Of a stretch of DNA of 64,000 bases, positions 61,465 to 64,000 are shown one piece after another. A program made the position numbers and the translations under genes. The notes below the pieces were generated by a model that made no database searches, was not told the DNA's origin, and worked only from the letters and a program-made list of their open reading frames with translations. Within the stretch, counting starts at the first letter, position 1. Every line of letters begins with the position of its first letter. Origin of the DNA: Terrabacter sp. Root181 (GTDB lineage Bacteria > Actinomycetota > Actinomycetes > Actinomycetales > Dermatophilaceae); NCBI RefSeq assembly GCF_001428505.1, contig NZ_LMHU01000006.1:124712-188711 (forward strand), written 5' to 3'.

Positions 61465-62568
61465 TCAGCCGATGTCGTCGGACGTTTCAGCCAGTGATCG
61501 GCGTACGCGTCGGATCGTCTTGTCGCTCTTGACCCGTTCGCCGAGCGCCTCGGGGGTCCAGGCCTCCGCCGGGATGTCCGTCGAGGCGGTCGACCCGGCG
61601 ATGGGCGCGACGACGCCGGTCGCGTCGTCGGACGCGTCGCCCGTGGTCGCGACCGTGTCGCCCGCGTCACCGTAGGCACCCTTGGCCGGGCGGCGCTTGC
61701 GCTCGGGCGGAACGACCCCGGGAGCGAGCCGGCGCGTCGTGATGAGGAAGCCCGTGTGGCCGTGCATGCGGTGCTGCGGGCGCACGGCGAGGCCCTCGAG
61801 GTGCCAGCCGCGCACGAGCGACTCCCAGGCTGAGGGCTCGGTGAAGCCGCCGTGGGCGCGGATGCCCTCGGCCACCCGGCTCAGCTGGGTCGTCGTGGCG
61901 ACGTAGCAGATGAGCACGCCGCCGGGGATGAGCGCGTCGGAGACGGCGTCGAGGCACTCCCACGGGGCGAGCATGTCGAGCACGACCCGGTCGACCGTCC
62001 CCGCCTCGGCGACCGACGGCAGGGACTCGACGAGGTCGCCGACGGTGACGGTCCAGGCGGGGTGGTCGCCGCCGAAGAAGGCGCGGCCGTTGCCGCGCGC
62101 GATGTCGGCGAAGTCCTCGCGTCGCTCGAACGACAGCAGCCGTCCCCGCTCGCCGATGGCCCGCAGCAGCGACATGGACAGCGCCCCGCTGCCGACACCG
62201 GCCTCGACCACGGTCGCGCCCGGGAAGATGTCGGCCATCTGGACGATCTGGCCCGAGTCCTTCGGGTAGACGACGGCCGCGCCACGCGGCATCGACATGA
62301 CGTAGTCGCTGAGGAGCGGGCGGAGCGCGAGGTACTCGACGCCCGCGGTGTTCGTGACGACGGAGCCGTCGTGGGAGCCGATGAGGTCGTCGTGCCGCAG
62401 GAAGCCACGGTGGGTGTGGAACTCGCGGGCGGGCTCGAGAGTGATCGTGTGCAGACGCCCCTTCGGGTCGGTCAGCTGGATGCGCTCCCCGACCTCGAAG
62501 ACACCGCGGCGGTCGTGCGCACCGGGGACGTGGGACTGCTCGGCGTCGGGCTGCTCGGCGTCGGTCAT
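61465..62568 (-). CDS. trmI: tRNA (adenine-N1)-methyltransferase TrmI
   Basis: 367 residues. VFEVGERIQLTDPKGRLHTITLEPAREFHTHRGFLRHDDLIG starts a family-specific N-domain. PRGAAVVYPKDSGQIVQMADIFPGATVVEAGVGSGALSMSLLRAIG is the SAM motif I, and VDRVVLDMLAPWECLDAVSDALIPGGVLICYVATTTQLSRVAEGIRAHG motif IV. It methylates A58 (and A57) of tRNA. The C-terminal 70 residues are disordered (Ala/Thr/Asp-rich). The mpa-trmI order is conserved with Mycobacterium. Confidence 0.92.
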   Translation of the reverse strand: MTDAEQPDAEQSHVPGAHDRRGVFEVGERIQLTDPKGRLHTITLEPAREFHTHRGFLRHDDLIGSHDGSVVTNTAGVEYLALRPLLSDYVMSMPRGAAVVYPKDSGQIVQMADIFPGATVVEAGVGSGALSMSLLRAIGERGRLLSFERREDFADIARGNGRAFFGGDHPAWTVTVGDLVESLPSVAEAGTVDRVVLDMLAPWECLDAVSDALIPGGVLICYVATTTQLSRVAEGIRAHGGFTEPSAWESLVRGWHLEGLAVRPQHRMHGHTGFLITTRRLAPGVVPPERKRRPAKGAYGDAGDTVATTGDASDDATGVVAPIAGSTASTDIPAEAWTPEALGERVKSDKTIRRVRRSLAETSDDIG

Positions 62569-62579
62569 GGGAGCACAGT

Positions 62580-63065
62580 CTAGGTGCCGGCGACACCTCC
62601 GCCGGACAGCTTCCGGAGCGCCGCCGCCTCGACCTCGTAACGGCTCTGGCGACCGGCGGGCCCACCGAAGAAGCGGCGACGGAGCGCTCCCTCGACCTCG
62701 ACGAGCTCGCCGCTGCGCAGTCGCAGCGCGGTCCGGCGAGTCGCGGCCGTCCAGCACACGACATCGATGGTGTCGACCGTCGCCCGCTTGGGTCCGTCGG
62801 TGACCGCGCGTCGCCTGCCGGTCGACTGCTCGCGCGGCACGACGACCCGGAGCGTGGCGATGCGGTCACCGCTCGGCAGCTCGCGCTCCTCCGCCTCGGC
62901 GCCGAGGCGGCCACTCAGGAGCACCTCGTTGCGGCCCGGCTGCGGTGGGGTCTCGGGCGACGCCCCGGGCTCTGCCCGGTCGCGTGCCCCGCGACCGGGG
63001 CTCGACCTCGGCCGGGGCACCGCTCCACCCGCGCTCGTCGTCGTCCCGCTCCGGCTCGTCCTCAT
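62580..63065 (-). CDS. SSB-like OB-fold protein
   Basis: 161 residues. A basic, disordered N-terminal 45 residues (SRSGTTTSAGGAVPRPRSSPGRGARDRA) precedes an SSB-type OB domain: GRNEVLLSGRLGAEAEERELPSGDRIATLRVVVPRE ... DTIDVVCWTAATRRTALRLRSGELVEVEGALRRRFF. Unlike true SSB it has no acidic DDDIPF-like C-terminal tip. It may be a second single-stranded-DNA-binding paralogue. GGAGGAGG precedes ATG 63065. The coding strand joins trmI 12 bases downstream. Confidence 0.7.
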   Translation of the reverse strand: MRTSRSGTTTSAGGAVPRPRSSPGRGARDRAEPGASPETPPQPGRNEVLLSGRLGAEAEERELPSGDRIATLRVVVPREQSTGRRRAVTDGPKRATVDTIDVVCWTAATRRTALRLRSGELVEVEGALRRRFFGGPAGRQSRYEVEAAALRKLSGGGVAGT

Positions 63066-63234
63066 GGTGCCTCCTCCGGCCCGCCCGTCGGGCCCTGGGC
63101 CAACGGTGACGGGAGGTCGGCAGCTGCGCAGCTCCGTCGGGCCCGTCTGTGGACGGCGGAGCGAGGGACGGAGGGGGTGTGGACACGGCACGGCGTCGGG
63201 AGCCTGGTGCAGACCGTCACGGGGTTGCGGGGCG

Positions 63235-64000
63235 TCAGCGTCGACCCCGTCGCGCCAGCTCGGCGCCGACCACCGCGTTGATCCGCTCGGCGCTCGCCAG
63301 GCCCCGGATGTCACGGGTCGCCTCGTCGACGACGACGGCGAGCGAGAGCTCACGCTCGCTCATGACGCGGATGAGATCGGTGAGCACGGCGTCGTCGGGC
63401 AGTGCGACGACCCAGGACGCCGGCTGGGCCAGGGTCACGGACGCGATGGCCGTGCGCGCCCGGCTCTCGGTCGGCACCCCGGCCGCGGAGTCGGCGTCGA
63501 CGACGCCGAGGGGCCACCCCGTGGGGTCGGCAGCCGCCACCCAGGCCCCGGCGGTGACCGCGGCCTCGACCTCGGCCAGGGGGGCCGTGCCCGCCACGAG
63601 GGACAGCGGCTCGAGCACGTCGGTCGCACGCTGCGCGGTCGCCTCGTGGATGTGTCCCGCCCGGACGGCGCCCGTCGCGCCCTGCCAGAGGAAGAAGGCG
63701 ATGGCGAACGGCCAGACGAGGTCGAAGATGTCGGGGGCCCGCCCCTCGGCGAGCGGTTTCAGGGCGAACCACGCGACCGTCAGCACCGCGACGACGCGTC
63801 CGAGCCAGCCGGCCGTGACGAGACCGCGACCCTTGCTGCCGGTCGCCCGCCACACGAGGGCGCTGACGATCTGGCCTCCGTCGAGCGGCAGGCCGGGCAG
63901 GAGGTTGAAGACGCCGACGAGGACGTTGGCGAAGGCCACGATGCCGAGGAGCGTCAGGGCCGTCTCGTTGGTCGTCAGCACCCGCAGGCCCCAGACGACC
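63235..64000 (-). CDS. site-2 protease (M50-type) with CBS domains, 5'-truncated by the window
   Basis: The open frame runs off the window at 64000. The visible 255 residues start inside membrane helices (TALTLLGIVAFANVLVGVFNLLPGLPLDGGQIVSALVWRATG), and LPLDGGQ is the second zinc-site motif of intramembrane metalloproteases. The HExxH part must lie upstream beyond the window. Two CBS-type segments (LEPLSLVAGTAPLAEVEAAVTAGAWVAAADPTGWPLGVVD and LPDDAVLTDLIRVMSERELSLAVVVDEATRDIRGLASAERINAVVG) follow. It resembles Mycobacterium Rv2625c-like proteases. The spacer to the SSB-like gene shows nothing notable. Confidence 0.8.
   Translation of the reverse strand, partial: VVWGLRVLTTNETALTLLGIVAFANVLVGVFNLLPGLPLDGGQIVSALVWRATGSKGRGLVTAGWLGRVVAVLTVAWFALKPLAEGRAPDIFDLVWPFAIAFFLWQGATGAVRAGHIHEATAQRATDVLEPLSLVAGTAPLAEVEAAVTAGAWVAAADPTGWPLGVVDADSAAGVPTESRARTAIASVTLAQPASWVVALPDDAVLTDLIRVMSERELSLAVVVDEATRDIRGLASAERINAVVGAELARRGRR

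Noticed and set aside
1-64000. tRNA, rRNA, insertion sequence, integrase or prophage genes
   Set aside because: No T-loop GGTTCGAATCC-type sequence, rRNA conserved stretch, transposase DDE motif, integrase or phage structural gene was found.

Overview
The window is a very GC-rich (about 70% by eye), densely coded bacterial chromosome segment. It comes from an actinomycete: it carries the full Pup-proteasome set (mpa, dop, pup, prcB, prcA, pafA), pafBC, RbpA, HelR, a mycothiol-type DinB protein, the DUF2332, DUF3866 and DUF3054 families, GTG starts and many leaderless genes. The gene order rbpA / fxsA / ppm / lnt ... 5'-3' exonuclease / helY / tatC / tatA / pafC / pafB / pafA / prcA / prcB / pup / dop / mpa / trmI resembles that of Mycobacterium, but the accessory genes fit a Micrococcales (Intrasporangiaceae-like) lineage better. 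That placement is inference. No rRNA, tRNA, CRISPR array, insertion sequence or prophage was seen.

Layout. 0.3-3.4 kb: a luciferase-like monooxygenase / FMN reductase pair and an amino acid permease. 3.4-10.2 kb: a WXG-type protein fused to a lipase domain, lhgO, an acetyltransferase, a threonylcarbamoyl-AMP synthase-like gene, an amylosucrase and a Fic protein. 10.2-15.8 kb: a block bounded by two inverted sequences that look like dif (the XerCD chromosome-dimer resolution site). It holds a secreted CotH protein with six ChW repeats, DUF2332, DinB and rlmC. 15.7-21.4 kb: an RNA-polymerase protection region with helR behind a rifamycin-associated element, a MarR regulator and rbpA behind a sigma-R-type promoter. 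21.4-24.4 kb: fxsA, a polyprenol-mannose synthase and lnt. 24.4-30 kb: the lysine (beta-lysine) degradation operon kdd-kamD-kamE-kal divergent from kamA, without the kce step. 30-37 kb: VOC protein, TetR, deacylase, drug exporter, Lrp, secreted beta-helix protein, 5'-3' exonuclease, a small CarD-like protein and a cold-shock protein. 37.7-45 kb: helY, lipid kinase, tatC, tatA, pafC, pafB. 45-61.4 kb: the proteasome locus, interrupted by two FKBP isomerases, a DivIVA-like protein, a large membrane protein with a pseudokinase-like domain, an esterase and a divergent PRPP synthetase. 61.4-64 kb: trmI, an SSB-like protein and a truncated site-2 protease.

How the genes work together. Dop deamidates Pup (which ends in GGQ), PafA ligates it to targets, Mpa unfolds them and PrcBA degrades them. 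PafB/PafC is the linked DNA-damage activator. HelR and RbpA both act on RNA polymerase and both have recognisable stress-type control elements. KamA, KamDE, Kdd and Kal are successive lysine-degradation steps.

The most unusual signals are non-coding: the dif-like pair at 10,232 and 15,613; the rifamycin element at 15,761; a 24-bp palindrome at 15,715; and an over-represented 9-mer (GTATGCCGT or its complement, 18 exact copies found by eye) present in coding and intergenic DNA on both strands. Counts and coordinates come from reading the sequence directly; no database search was run.
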